Numbered from the stretch's first letter, positions 1 through 7,467 are shown. The stretch is DNA of 10,560 bases from Rhodospirillales bacterium (GCA_024638585.1 JAHEKA010000046.1:1-10560), one strand, 5' to 3'. Notes: a model not told the origin generated them from the sequence alone. Program-made: numbers and translations.

Positions 1-1231
1 GATCGCGGTGGACAAGGATTACATGTTCACCGTCACCCAGAAGGTGGAGAACCGGGGAACCCAGCCGGTGACGCTGACGCCTTATGGCGTGCTCAACCGC
101 ACCGGCACGCCGCCGTTGACCGGTTTCTATATCCTTCATGAGGGGCCGATCGGCGTCTTCCAAGGGCAATTGGAGGAAATCGATTATTCCGATGTGGTCG
201 AGGCGCGCGAGATCAAGAAGACCTCCCAGGGCGGCTGGATCGGCATCACGGACAAGTACTGGATGGCGGCGCTGGTTCCGGACCAAAAGGTGCGGATGAA
301 TGCCCGGTTCCTCCATTGGCAGGCCAACAAGGTCGACAAGTACCAGACCGATTTCGTCGGTGCGCCGCAGACCATCCCGCCCGGCGGCAGCGCCGAAAGC
401 ACGTCGCGCGTGTTCGCCGGCGCCAAGAAGGTGAAATTGCTCGCCGGATATTCCGAGAAGTACAAAATCATCCTGTTCGACCGGGCCATCGATTTCGGGT
501 ACCTGTGGTTCCTGACCAAGCCGTTCTTCTACGTCTTGGACTACCTATTCCACCTGCTCGGCAATTTCGGCCTCGCCATCCTGGGGGTGACGGTGCTGGT
601 CAAGCTGGTCTTCTATCCGCTGGCCAACAAATCGTACCGGTCCATGAGCGAAATGAAGAAGCTGCAGCCCAAGATCATGGAGATGAAGGAACGCTACGGT
701 GACGACAAGCAAAAGATGAACGCGGAAATGATGGAGCTGTATAAGCGGGAAAAGGTCAATCCGGCCTCCTCCTGCCTGCCCATCCTGGTCCAGATTCCGG
801 TCTTTTTCGCTCTCTACAAGGTGCTGTTCATCTCCATCGAAATGCGTCACGCGCCGTTCTACGGCTGGGTCCAGGACCTATCGGCCAAGGATCCCACGTC
901 GATCATCAATCTGTTCGGGCTGCTGCCCTATGGCGTCCCCGTGTGGGTGCCGGAGTTCATTTCGATCGGCATCTGGCCGCTGCTAATGGGGGCGTCCATG
1001 TGGGTTCAGATGAAGCTCAATCCGGCACCGCCGGACCCGGTCCAGGCCAAGATCTTCATGTTCATGCCGATCTTCTTCACCTTCATCATGGCACCCTTCC
1101 CGGCCGGCCTGGTGATCTATTGGACCTGGAACAACCTTCTGTCCATGACCCAGCAATGGATCATCATGAAGCGCATGGGCGTGGCGCCGGGCCAGAACCC
1201 GCCGAGTCAGAACACGCCAAGCAAGACCTGA
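1..1231 (+). CDS. yidC: Membrane protein insertase YidC, 5'-truncated by window edge
   Basis: YidC/Oxa1-family insertase, which folds and inserts inner-membrane proteins alone or with SecYEG. The frame is open from the first base; the GTG at position 8 is an internal Val within IAVDKDYMFTV, so the true start lies upstream. About 409 codons are visible, against roughly 560-600 in the family. Counting from that Val as residue 1, residues 1-150 are the end of the periplasmic beta-sandwich domain. Residues 165-390 are the conserved insertase core, with hydrophobic segments near 165-205, 255-275, 300-335 and 350-385. Signature stretches are YPLANKSYRSM, LQPKIMEMKERYGDDKQKMN and EKVNPASSCLPILVQIPVFFALY. 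Lys199 falls where E. coli has the groove Arg366, by my alignment from memory. A polar tail (QNPPSQNTPSKT) ends the protein. engB follows after 24 nt, so the two are likely co-transcribed. Confidence 0.97.
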   Translation, partial: IAVDKDYMFTVTQKVENRGTQPVTLTPYGVLNRTGTPPLTGFYILHEGPIGVFQGQLEEIDYSDVVEAREIKKTSQGGWIGITDKYWMAALVPDQKVRMNARFLHWQANKVDKYQTDFVGAPQTIPPGGSAESTSRVFAGAKKVKLLAGYSEKYKIILFDRAIDFGYLWFLTKPFFYVLDYLFHLLGNFGLAILGVTVLVKLVFYPLANKSYRSMSEMKKLQPKIMEMKERYGDDKQKMNAEMMELYKREKVNPASSCLPILVQIPVFFALYKVLFISIEMRHAPFYGWVQDLSAKDPTSIINLFGLLPYGVPVWVPEFISIGIWPLLMGASMWVQMKLNPAPPDPVQAKIFMFMPIFFTFIMAPFPAGLVIYWTWNNLLSMTQQWIIMKRMGVAPGQNPPSQNTPSKT

Positions 1232-1255
1232 CCGCCGCCCGGCCCGGGGGCCGGA

Positions 1256-1927
1256 ATGACCGATACGCCCGACAACATCGACGAACAAGAGGCCGAGGCT
1301 GCCCGCAAGCTTTTTGCCGGCAGTTGCGACTTTATCGCCGGCGCCATGACGCCGACGCAATTGCCCCCTTGCGGCCTGGTGGAGGTCGCCTTCGCGGGCC
1401 GCTCGAATGTCGGCAAATCGAGCCTGATCAACGCACTCACCGGGCGCAAAGCACTGGCCCGCACCTCGTCCACGCCGGGACGCACCCAGCAGGTCAATTT
1501 CTTCGATCTCGGCGGCCGGCTGGTGCTGGTCGACCTGCCGGGCTTCGGCTACGCACGGGCGTCGAAGGGCAAGGTCGGAGCGTGGACCCGGCTGGTGATG
1601 CTCTATCTCAAGGGCCGCGCCTGCCTCAGGCGGGTGCATTTGCTGATCGATTGCCGGCGCGGCATTGGCGCGAACGACCGCGAGGTGATGGAAGACCTGG
1701 ATCGGGCGGCGGTCAGCTACCAGATCGTGCTGACCAAGTGCGACATGGTGGACGAGCCCACCCTGACGCGCCTCCGGGACGACATCCTGGCCGAGCTTGC
1801 CAAGCGCCCTGCCGCCCATCCCGAGGTTCTGGCCACATCGGCCAAGACGGATGTTGGCATCGCCCATCTGCGGGCATCGATCGCCGCTCTCGCCGGGCCA
1901 CCCGTCCGGCCGCCCGCCGTCCTCTGA
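1256..1927 (+). CDS. engB: Ribosome biogenesis GTPase EngB (YihA/YsxC)
   Basis: TRAFAC-class GTPase of the EngB/YihA/YsxC family, needed for late large-subunit ribosome assembly; cytoplasmic. The 223 residues match the usual family length of about 200-220. All G motifs are visible: G1 GRSNVGKS at 48-55, G2 within TPGRTQ at 73-78, G3 DLPG at 93-96 followed by GFGYA, G4 TKCD at 160-163 and G5 TSAK at 194-197. The ATG at 1256 is preceded by a G-rich stretch (1246-1250) that could act as a weak ribosome-binding site. It lies 24 nt after yidC, and the yidC-engB order is common in Alphaproteobacteria. The C-terminal tail (GPPVRPPAVL) is Pro-rich and probably disordered. No missing catalytic residue was found. 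Confidence 0.96.
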   Translation: MTDTPDNIDEQEAEAARKLFAGSCDFIAGAMTPTQLPPCGLVEVAFAGRSNVGKSSLINALTGRKALARTSSTPGRTQQVNFFDLGGRLVLVDLPGFGYARASKGKVGAWTRLVMLYLKGRACLRRVHLLIDCRRGIGANDREVMEDLDRAAVSYQIVLTKCDMVDEPTLTRLRDDILAELAKRPAAHPEVLATSAKTDVGIAHLRASIAALAGPPVRPPAVL

Positions 1928-1992
1928 GCGCGCCGGTGCCCTTCACCCCCGCTGTTCCCTTCGCCCCGATTGTGATCTAGAGTCCGCGCGCC

Positions 1993-2901
1993 ATGACAGA
2001 CAAGAAGCACCAACCCCACCCCAGCTGGCTGGAGAAGGCCCGGACGCTTTCCGAAGCGCTTCCCTATATGCGCCGCTACTCCGAAGAGACCTTCGTCATC
2101 AAATACGGTGGTCACGCCATGGGGGACGATGAACTCGCGGAATGTTTCGCCCGGGATGTGGTCCTGATCAAGCAGGTCGGCATCAACCCGGTGGTGGTGC
2201 ATGGCGGCGGGCCGCAGATCGGCGAGATGCTGGAGCGGCTCAAGATCAAAAGCTCCTTCGTCGACGGGCTCCGGGTCACCGACCGCGCCACGGTCGAGAT
2301 CGTCGAAATGGTGCTTTCGGGCTCCATCAACAAGCAGGTGGTGTCCGCCATCTGCGGGGCGGGGGGGAATGCGGTCGGGCTTTCGGGCAAGGACGGCGGC
2401 CTGATCCAGGCGGAGAAACTGCGCCGCACCAGCCGGGAAACCGATTCCAACATCGAGAAGATTCTCGATCTCGGCTTCGTCGGCGAACCGACCCAGGTGT
2501 TTCCCCATATCCTCGAGACTTTCGAGGCTTCCGACATCATCCCGGTGATCGCGCCCATCGGCATCGGCGCCCGGGGCGAGACCTACAACATCAACGCCGA
2601 TACCGCCGCCGGCGCCATCGCCACGGCGGTGGGCGCGACGCGCTTCCTGCTGCTGACCGACGTGCCGGGGGTGATGGATGCGTCCGGCGACGTGATCCCG
2701 GAGCTGACCGTCAGCCAGACCCGGCAACTGATCAGTGACGGCACCATCTCCGGCGGCATGATTCCCAAGGTGGAGACCTGCATCCAAGCGGTCAATGGCG
2801 ACGTCGATGCCGCGGTCATCATCGACGGCACCGTACCGCACGCGCTCTTGCTGGAAATCTTCACCGATGCCGGCGTCGGCACCCTAATCCGCGCCGATTG
2901 A
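1993..2901 (+). CDS. argB: Acetylglutamate kinase, probably arginine-sensitive type
   Basis: N-acetyl-L-glutamate kinase, which phosphorylates N-acetylglutamate with ATP in the second step of arginine synthesis; cytoplasmic, amino-acid-kinase fold. The 302 residues fit the family. Motifs seen are KYGGHAMGD from residue 37 (phosphate binding), VVHGGGPQIG around 68-77 (acetylglutamate binding), NADTAAGAIA at 201-210, and GGMIPKVE at 254-261 (carrying the catalytic Lys). An N-terminal helix-like extension (about residues 11-30, SWLEKARTLSEALPYMRRYS) precedes the core. In known hexameric, arginine-inhibited enzymes such as those of Pseudomonas and Thermotoga, this extension interlocks dimers, so feedback inhibition by arginine is inferred. 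The ATG at 1993 lies 65 nt after engB with no strong Shine-Dalgarno. Its end is convergent with the minus-strand DUF2336 gene 40 nt away. Confidence 0.97.
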   Translation: MTDKKHQPHPSWLEKARTLSEALPYMRRYSEETFVIKYGGHAMGDDELAECFARDVVLIKQVGINPVVVHGGGPQIGEMLERLKIKSSFVDGLRVTDRATVEIVEMVLSGSINKQVVSAICGAGGNAVGLSGKDGGLIQAEKLRRTSRETDSNIEKILDLGFVGEPTQVFPHILETFEASDIIPVIAPIGIGARGETYNINADTAAGAIATAVGATRFLLLTDVPGVMDASGDVIPELTVSQTRQLISDGTISGGMIPKVETCIQAVNGDVDAAVIIDGTVPHALLLEIFTDAGVGTLIRAD

Positions 2902-2929
2902 TCTGCGCCGATTGATCCGCGCCGATGGC
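2888..2929 (+). repeat. 14-bp tandem repeat, three copies across the argB stop
   Basis: The unit TCCGCGCCGATTGA occurs at 2888-2901 and, with one change, at 2902-2915. A third, diverged copy (TCCGCGCCGATGGC) lies at 2916-2929. The first copy encodes the last argB residues (Arg-Ala-Asp) and the TGA stop. Because 14 is not a multiple of three, the later copies are out of frame. It looks like a local slippage duplication at the gene end; no function is evident. Confidence 0.8.
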
Positions 2930-2936
2930 TCGGCGC
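2919..2936. terminator. GC hairpin between convergent genes, weak terminator candidate
   Basis: GCGCCGA (2919-2925) and TCGGCGC (2930-2936) form a perfect 7-bp stem with a 4-nt loop. It lies between the argB stop and the stop of the minus-strand gene. Neither strand has a U-run after it, so it does not fit a classical intrinsic terminator. Its position in a 40-bp convergent gap is the main reason to propose bidirectional transcript ending or 3'-end protection. Confidence 0.35.
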
Positions 2937-2941
2937 CGTCC

Positions 2942-4270
2942 TCAACCCGCGTAGAAATCGAGCTGCCAGGTCATGTCATCTTCGGACATGGGGTAGTCGA
3001 CGCCGTCCTTAGCCTGGAGGATCTCGCGCGGCGGGACATTGGCGAGCCGGGCCTGCAGCTTGATGGCAAAACGCATCCTGAGCCCGGCCTTCCACGCCAG
3101 GGAGGTGATCGCCTTGGCACTGCGGGCATCGACGATGCGGGTCACCAGCGACGGCGGCATGCCCGCCATCAGGGCCAGCGCATGGACGACGAAGGCGCGG
3201 TTGCCGCTGCCGAGTTGCTCATCGAGGGTGTCTTCGTTGAGTTCGCCCCTGGTATAGAGCTTTTGGACATACTCCGCGGTGTGGCCCCGGTCGACGCTGA
3301 TATGCGCGCCGCGGAACGCCCCCGCAGATGCGCCCTCCTCTTCGGTCTCGTCCGAACCGGGGGTGTCACCGGCATCGGACTGGACCTCAATGCGGGCACG
3401 CACCGCGCGGTCGATCAACCCGGCGGTATCCGCGTCCAGGTCCTCTCTGCGATGCAGCATGGCCAGCACCTGGTCGGCCACGAACTCCGCAAGCTTCCGC
3501 GCCGCCCGGGGCGGCAGTTGAGGCCGCTGGGCTAGCGGCATCTGCCAGGTTTCCACCTCACGCGATCCCTCGACAATCCAATCGAGGGTTTCCTCCCGGA
3601 TCTGGGCGGAAGGGTTGGCCAACAACGTCGCCACGGCCCGCTCGTCCCGGGTCTGGGCGATGGCATCCGACACCGCGCCGGACACGTCGGCGCGCCGTGA
3701 AATCGCCGTCATGGCGCCGCTCAGGGTGCTGCTTTCGATGATTTCCAGCAGGTCTTCGTCGGTCAGCAGCGGCGAGAACTCCAGGACCGGCGCCGCGACC
3801 GCCAACTCGGCATCGCCGGCCAGGCGCTGAATCACGTGATGCGGCGCGTCGGCGACGTCCTTGACCGCCTCGGCCAGTGCCTGGCGCACCCGGGCCAACT
3901 CATCCTGGGCCAGGATTTCCAGCGCCTCGACGGTCATGGCGCGGATCTGCTCGCGCGCATCGTCGCTGAGATCGGGCGTCAGCCGGGCGATCTTCTGTGC
4001 CAGCTCGCACCGCACCTCCTCGTCGCCATCGCGCGCCAAAAGCACGTCGGCATGGGCCGGGGCGGCGTCGTTGAGGGCGATCTCCCGGCGCACCACGGGC
4101 GAAGGGTCCTCGGCCAGGAAGTAGAGGATTTCCGGGCGCACGTCGGTGCGGGCGGCGAGGCGCCTTCGCTCTTCGACGTCGGGGTGCCGGGCGAGCTCCC
4201 GCGATTCTTCGTAAGAGATCGGCGCGTCTTTCTTGCGCCGGGCCGGCAAGATGGAGGAGAACAGCTTCAT
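2942..4270 (-). CDS. DUF2336 family helical-repeat protein, function unknown
   Basis: 442-residue soluble protein without signal peptide or membrane segment. I recognise it as a DUF2336-type protein, a mainly alphaproteobacterial family with no established biochemical role that I know. Residues about 20-150 show HEAT-like helical repeats with a period near 26: HPDVEERRRLAAR, EDPSPVVRREIAL and RDGDEEVRCELAQKIARL. Further repeat-like segments occur at 120-150 and 208-233 (RDERAVATLLANPSAQIREE). An acidic linker (about 297-315) leads to a C-terminal domain (about 325-442). The ATG overlaps the stop of the upstream GGDEF gene (ATGA, 4267-4270), and a perfect GGAGGT sits 9 nt upstream, so the start is well supported. 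Coupling to a diguanylate cyclase gene suggests a scaffold or partner role in c-di-GMP signalling, which is inference. An HEAT-repeat protein from another family is the alternative. Confidence 0.85.
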   Translation of the reverse strand: MKLFSSILPARRKKDAPISYEESRELARHPDVEERRRLAARTDVRPEILYFLAEDPSPVVRREIALNDAAPAHADVLLARDGDEEVRCELAQKIARLTPDLSDDAREQIRAMTVEALEILAQDELARVRQALAEAVKDVADAPHHVIQRLAGDAELAVAAPVLEFSPLLTDEDLLEIIESSTLSGAMTAISRRADVSGAVSDAIAQTRDERAVATLLANPSAQIREETLDWIVEGSREVETWQMPLAQRPQLPPRAARKLAEFVADQVLAMLHRREDLDADTAGLIDRAVRARIEVQSDAGDTPGSDETEEEGASAGAFRGAHISVDRGHTAEYVQKLYTRGELNEDTLDEQLGSGNRAFVVHALALMAGMPPSLVTRIVDARSAKAITSLAWKAGLRMRFAIKLQARLANVPPREILQAKDGVDYPMSEDDMTWQLDFYAG

Positions 4271-5730
4271 CCCTGGCGCACCTCCGCAAGTTCAATGGCG
4301 TCCGCCGGGACGGCGATGGTGTAGCATCCCTTGCCGCGCTGCTTGGAGTCGTACATGGCAAGATCCGCCCGCGCCATCAAGGCCTCGAGGGTCTCGTCAC
4401 TGCCCGGCTCAAGGATGGCGATGCCGAGCGACACGCCGAGCGGCGCCTCGGGAGAGCCGGAATGAACCTTGAGCGTCTCGGTCCGGCTCAACAGGTCGCG
4501 CGCGCGCGACGCGGCGTTTTCTTCGCCGGTATTCTCCAGCCACAGCGCAAATTCGTCGCCGCCGAGCCGCGCCACGAGGTCCCCGCCCCGCGTGGCGCTT
4601 TCGAGAATCCGTGCGATATCGCAGATCGCCGCATCGCCCCGTTCATGCCCATGGGTGTCGTTGACCTGCTTGAAATTGTCGAGGTCGCAATAGACCAGGG
4701 CGCCGGGTTGATCCCCTTGGACCACCCGGGCGTGGCGGCGCGCCAGATCGGCGACGAAGCTGCGCCGGTTGAGTAGACCGGTCAGCCCGTCGGTGCGCGA
4801 AAGCACCTCCAGCCGTTCGTGCTGTACCGCCTGCTCGATGGCGATGCCAAGATGCTCGGCGGCGCTGATCGCCAGATCCAATTCGTCCTCGGTCCAGCGG
4901 CCGATGGCGGCGTCGCGCCACAGCACCAGGACCCCGTTGACCGCGCCACCGTGTTGGGTGGCGAGCGCCAGGCCATAGCCGCCGTCGACTTCCGACGTGA
5001 CGGCCCGGGGCTCCTCCATCGCCTTGTCAAGGAACACCGCCCCAAGTTGGTCGCCCGGTCCGCTGCCCGAGGCCACGGCCTGGGACGCCTCGCCGCCGTC
5101 GACGCGATAGATCTCTGCGTATTCCGCCGTCAGCGCCCGGGAAATGGCCTTGGCCGCGGCGTTCATCATGCCGAGCGGGTCCACCTGGTCGCGGATGGTG
5201 CGGACGATGTAGCCGAACAGGCGTTCGCGACCATGGGCCCGGGCCAGCGCCGCGTCGCGATCGCGGTCTTCGGTGACGTCGCGGCAGATGCCCCGCGCGC
5301 CCAGCCAACGGCCCTTGTCATCGGTGACCGGCCGCACGCTGATGGCGAGGCAGGCCTCGCGCCCATCGGCACGGCGGAACCAGACCTCACCGCTCTGCAC
5401 GGGATAGCGCGACAGGAAGGGGTTGGCCGCGGCGCTGCGGATCGATACGGGCTCGACCTCCGCCGTGGGCTCCCGCAGGAAGGCCCCCGGCGCACGGCCC
5501 AGGAGGTCGTCGGCGCGCCATCCCAAGGCGCCCGAAGGCGAGACGAAAGCGAAATTGCCGTCGGACCCGACCTCCCAGGAGAAGTCACTTGAGATTTCCA
5601 CAAGGTCCTTGTAGCGCTGGCGCGATTCGGTGAGCGCATCGCGCAGGTTGGCATCCATGGCGGTGCCAGCCTGCTGGGGCGGCGTCTCCCGGCGGGCCTT
5701 GGGCCACATCTTGAACAGCCGCGCCATCAT
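4267..5730 (-). CDS. PAS-GAF-GGDEF diguanylate cyclase
   Basis: Predicted sensor diguanylate cyclase that makes cyclic di-GMP from two GTP. The 487 residues contain no clear membrane segment, so it is probably cytoplasmic. Domains are PAS at about 37-155 (YKDLVEISSDFSWEVGSDG, ending GICRDVTEDRD), GAF-like at about 170-305, and GGDEF at about 307-475. The catalytic domain is intact: DGLTGLLNRRSF at 314-325, DLDNFKQVNDTHGH at 349-362, and the signature GGDEF at 390-394. An RxxD product-inhibition site, RGGD, is at 381-384, five residues before the signature, so feedback inhibition by c-di-GMP is expected. The start is one of two adjacent ATGs (Met-Met), 4 nt after the stop of the EAL gene. Its stop overlaps the DUF2336 start. 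What the PAS and GAF domains sense cannot be read from the sequence. Confidence 0.95.
   Translation of the reverse strand: MMARLFKMWPKARRETPPQQAGTAMDANLRDALTESRQRYKDLVEISSDFSWEVGSDGNFAFVSPSGALGWRADDLLGRAPGAFLREPTAEVEPVSIRSAAANPFLSRYPVQSGEVWFRRADGREACLAISVRPVTDDKGRWLGARGICRDVTEDRDRDAALARAHGRERLFGYIVRTIRDQVDPLGMMNAAAKAISRALTAEYAEIYRVDGGEASQAVASGSGPGDQLGAVFLDKAMEEPRAVTSEVDGGYGLALATQHGGAVNGVLVLWRDAAIGRWTEDELDLAISAAEHLGIAIEQAVQHERLEVLSRTDGLTGLLNRRSFVADLARRHARVVQGDQPGALVYCDLDNFKQVNDTHGHERGDAAICDIARILESATRGGDLVARLGGDEFALWLENTGEENAASRARDLLSRTETLKVHSGSPEAPLGVSLGIAILEPGSDETLEALMARADLAMYDSKQRGKGCYTIAVPADAIELAEVRQG
4280..4285 (-). promoter_or_regulatory. Strong Shine-Dalgarno of the DUF2336 gene
   Basis: The minus strand reads GGAGGT here, 9 nt before the ATG at 4270, inside the last codons of the GGDEF gene. 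It is the best ribosome-binding site I found in the window. It fixes the DUF2336 start and suggests that this gene is translated efficiently in its own right, beyond re-initiation at the ATGA overlap. Confidence 0.8.
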
Positions 5731-5734
5731 CGTC

Positions 5735-7438
5735 TCAGACCGCCCTGGACATCTTGCGGATCCGGTCGCTCGCCTTGGGCGCTTCGAAATCGGATACGCG
5801 GAATGACGGCCGGCCGAACAGGTAGCCCTGGCCGAAATCGACGCCGCACTCTATGAGGAAAGGGACGTAGATCTCCTCCTCCACCATCTCTGCCACGGTC
5901 GCGATACCGAGATCGTTGCACAGGCCGGCCATGGCCTTCAGGAAGGCAATGCCCTTCTCCGTCTTCAGCGCCCCCTTGACGTAGGCCCCGTCGATCTTGA
6001 CCACATCCACTTCGAGATCGCGGAGGTACTGAAAGGCCGCGGCCCCGGCGCCGAAATCGTCGAGACAGACATGATGCCCAACCTTGCGGAGGCTCTGCAG
6101 GGCCGCGTTGACCTTGGTGAGGTCCTTGATCTTGGCCGATTCGGTCACCTCGAACAGGATCCCGTCGCGGTGGCCCCGGTATTGCTTCAGCAACCGGTGC
6201 AAAGCGGAAACGAAGGTCGGATTGCCGATCGAGGAACCGGAGACATTGACCGCCACCTTGTAGCGATGGCCCTGCATGCCAGCCTGGTCGAGCCATTCGA
6301 AGACCTTGGCACACATCGCCAAGTCGAAATCACAAATCAACCCCGCCTGTTCGGCAAAGGTGATGGTTTCATAGGGGCTTTTGTTCCCGGATTCGACATT
6401 GAACCGGGCCAGCGCCTCGAAATGGTGGGGCCGCCGCGTCTGGAGATCGACGATCGGCTGAAAGGCGATGGCGAACTCCGAGTTGTTGAGAATCGTGCGG
6501 AATTCCGAGATGCGATGGACGGTATTGTCGACCATGGATTCGAGCCCGTCCGAAAGGCTGGCGATCGAAAACTCATCGGGATCGGCGTCCGCGAACTGGG
6601 TAAAGATATAGCCGAGCGCTTTGGCGGCCTCGCCCTTGCGAATGACGTCCTTGTCGAGGTCGAGGGTGCTGTGGCCCACCTCAACACCGGTCTTTTCGGG
6701 ATCCGCCTCGCGCGCGATTTCCGCCACACGCGTGACCAGGACGTTGATGTCGAGATCCTGATGATGGATCAGGCCATAACTTCTGGAATCGATCTCGCCG
6801 GCCAGTTCCCCACCAACCGCCGAAGCACGCAAGGCGCCGCCGATGGCCTGGTTCAGGTTCTTCCGGCCATCCTCCGGCAGTCTTTCCCGCAGATCGTCGA
6901 TGCCGCCGAGCCGCACCATGGTGAGCTCGCATTCGCCGTCCTCATAAGCCAGCTCCGCAAGCTTTTCCCCTGCGAGCTTGGCGAAGGTCCGTGAATCGGG
7001 CAATCCCGATTCCATCAGCCCTTCCTCATTCGGCGCGCTAAAGGCCACAGCGTCCTGGGCGCCGAGGCGGAGGCCCAGGAAATAGTGATCGTCCATCTCA
7101 GGGAGGCGATAGCCCAGCATCAGCAACGGCGGCGTGGTCCCCAGCACGCCTTCGAGATGCAGGACCAAGCCGTTCAGCCTGGTCCCGGCACCGGTGATGG
7201 CCAGCGCTTCTTCCACCATCGCCCGGTCTCGGGTCGCAACAACCTCGATGAAGGGGCGGTCCACCAGATCCTCGTTGCCCATGCCGAGCAGAGCCGCGGT
7301 CGAGCCCCCCGCGAACACGACCACGCCCTCGCGGTCCAGCTCCAGGAGCACGTCGGCCGAGGAAAAGGCGAGGGCGACGAACCGATCCCGTTCCTGGCGC
7401 AGAATGGCCGTACTATCGATATGTTGCTGATTTGCCAC
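5735..7438 (-). CDS. PAS / degenerate GGDEF / EAL protein, likely c-di-GMP phosphodiesterase
   Basis: Predicted cyclic-di-GMP phosphodiesterase, first gene of the minus-strand unit. I prefer the GTG at 7436-7438 (VANQQHIDS, 567 residues). The longer frame starts with TTG at 7516 and adds an Arg-rich, low-quality 26 residues encoded across a palindrome. Domains are PAS-like at about 15-130 and a GGDEF-like fold at about 146-250. That fold begins GLPDSRTF, like GLPNRxxF, but shows SRSYG where the signature should be. EAL follows at about 320-560. EAL residues seen are FQP (Gln327), EAL (Glu341) with ARF, NVSG (Asn398), EVTES at 430-434, DDFGAG with Asp460-Asp461, KID (Lys481), AEMVE (Glu517) and QGY (Gln537). 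The usual catalytic set therefore appears complete. Loop 6 reads DFGAGAAA where active enzymes usually have DFGTGYSS, so activity is likely but not certain. Confidence 0.92.
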   Translation of the reverse strand: MANQQHIDSTAILRQERDRFVALAFSSADVLLELDREGVVVFAGGSTAALLGMGNEDLVDRPFIEVVATRDRAMVEEALAITGAGTRLNGLVLHLEGVLGTTPPLLMLGYRLPEMDDHYFLGLRLGAQDAVAFSAPNEEGLMESGLPDSRTFAKLAGEKLAELAYEDGECELTMVRLGGIDDLRERLPEDGRKNLNQAIGGALRASAVGGELAGEIDSRSYGLIHHQDLDINVLVTRVAEIAREADPEKTGVEVGHSTLDLDKDVIRKGEAAKALGYIFTQFADADPDEFSIASLSDGLESMVDNTVHRISEFRTILNNSEFAIAFQPIVDLQTRRPHHFEALARFNVESGNKSPYETITFAEQAGLICDFDLAMCAKVFEWLDQAGMQGHRYKVAVNVSGSSIGNPTFVSALHRLLKQYRGHRDGILFEVTESAKIKDLTKVNAALQSLRKVGHHVCLDDFGAGAAAFQYLRDLEVDVVKIDGAYVKGALKTEKGIAFLKAMAGLCNDLGIATVAEMVEEEIYVPFLIECGVDFGQGYLFGRPSFRVSDFEAPKASDRIRKMSRAV

Positions 7439-7467
7439 GATTTTTCGACAAGTCCTCGCAGGCGTGA

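Noticed and set aside
983..1867. Minus-strand and alternative plus-strand frames across the yidC-engB junction
   Set aside because: They overlap well-supported genes and contain no family motif.
2361..2367. A run of seven G inside argB, considered as a slippage or frameshift site
   Set aside because: The frame continues normally through it with all ArgB motifs downstream; no alternative product is suggested.
1717..2841. A 374-codon minus-strand open frame over engB and argB
   Set aside because: It is antisense to two genes with full motif sets, and its composition is typical of a shadow frame.
2912..3535. A plus-strand frame after argB, overlapping the DUF2336 gene
   Set aside because: The minus-strand DUF2336 gene has a perfect ribosome-binding site and recognisable repeats; the plus frame has neither.
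6071..6994. A 307-codon plus-strand frame inside the EAL gene
   Set aside because: The minus strand here encodes the conserved EAL residues; the plus frame shows no recognisable domain.
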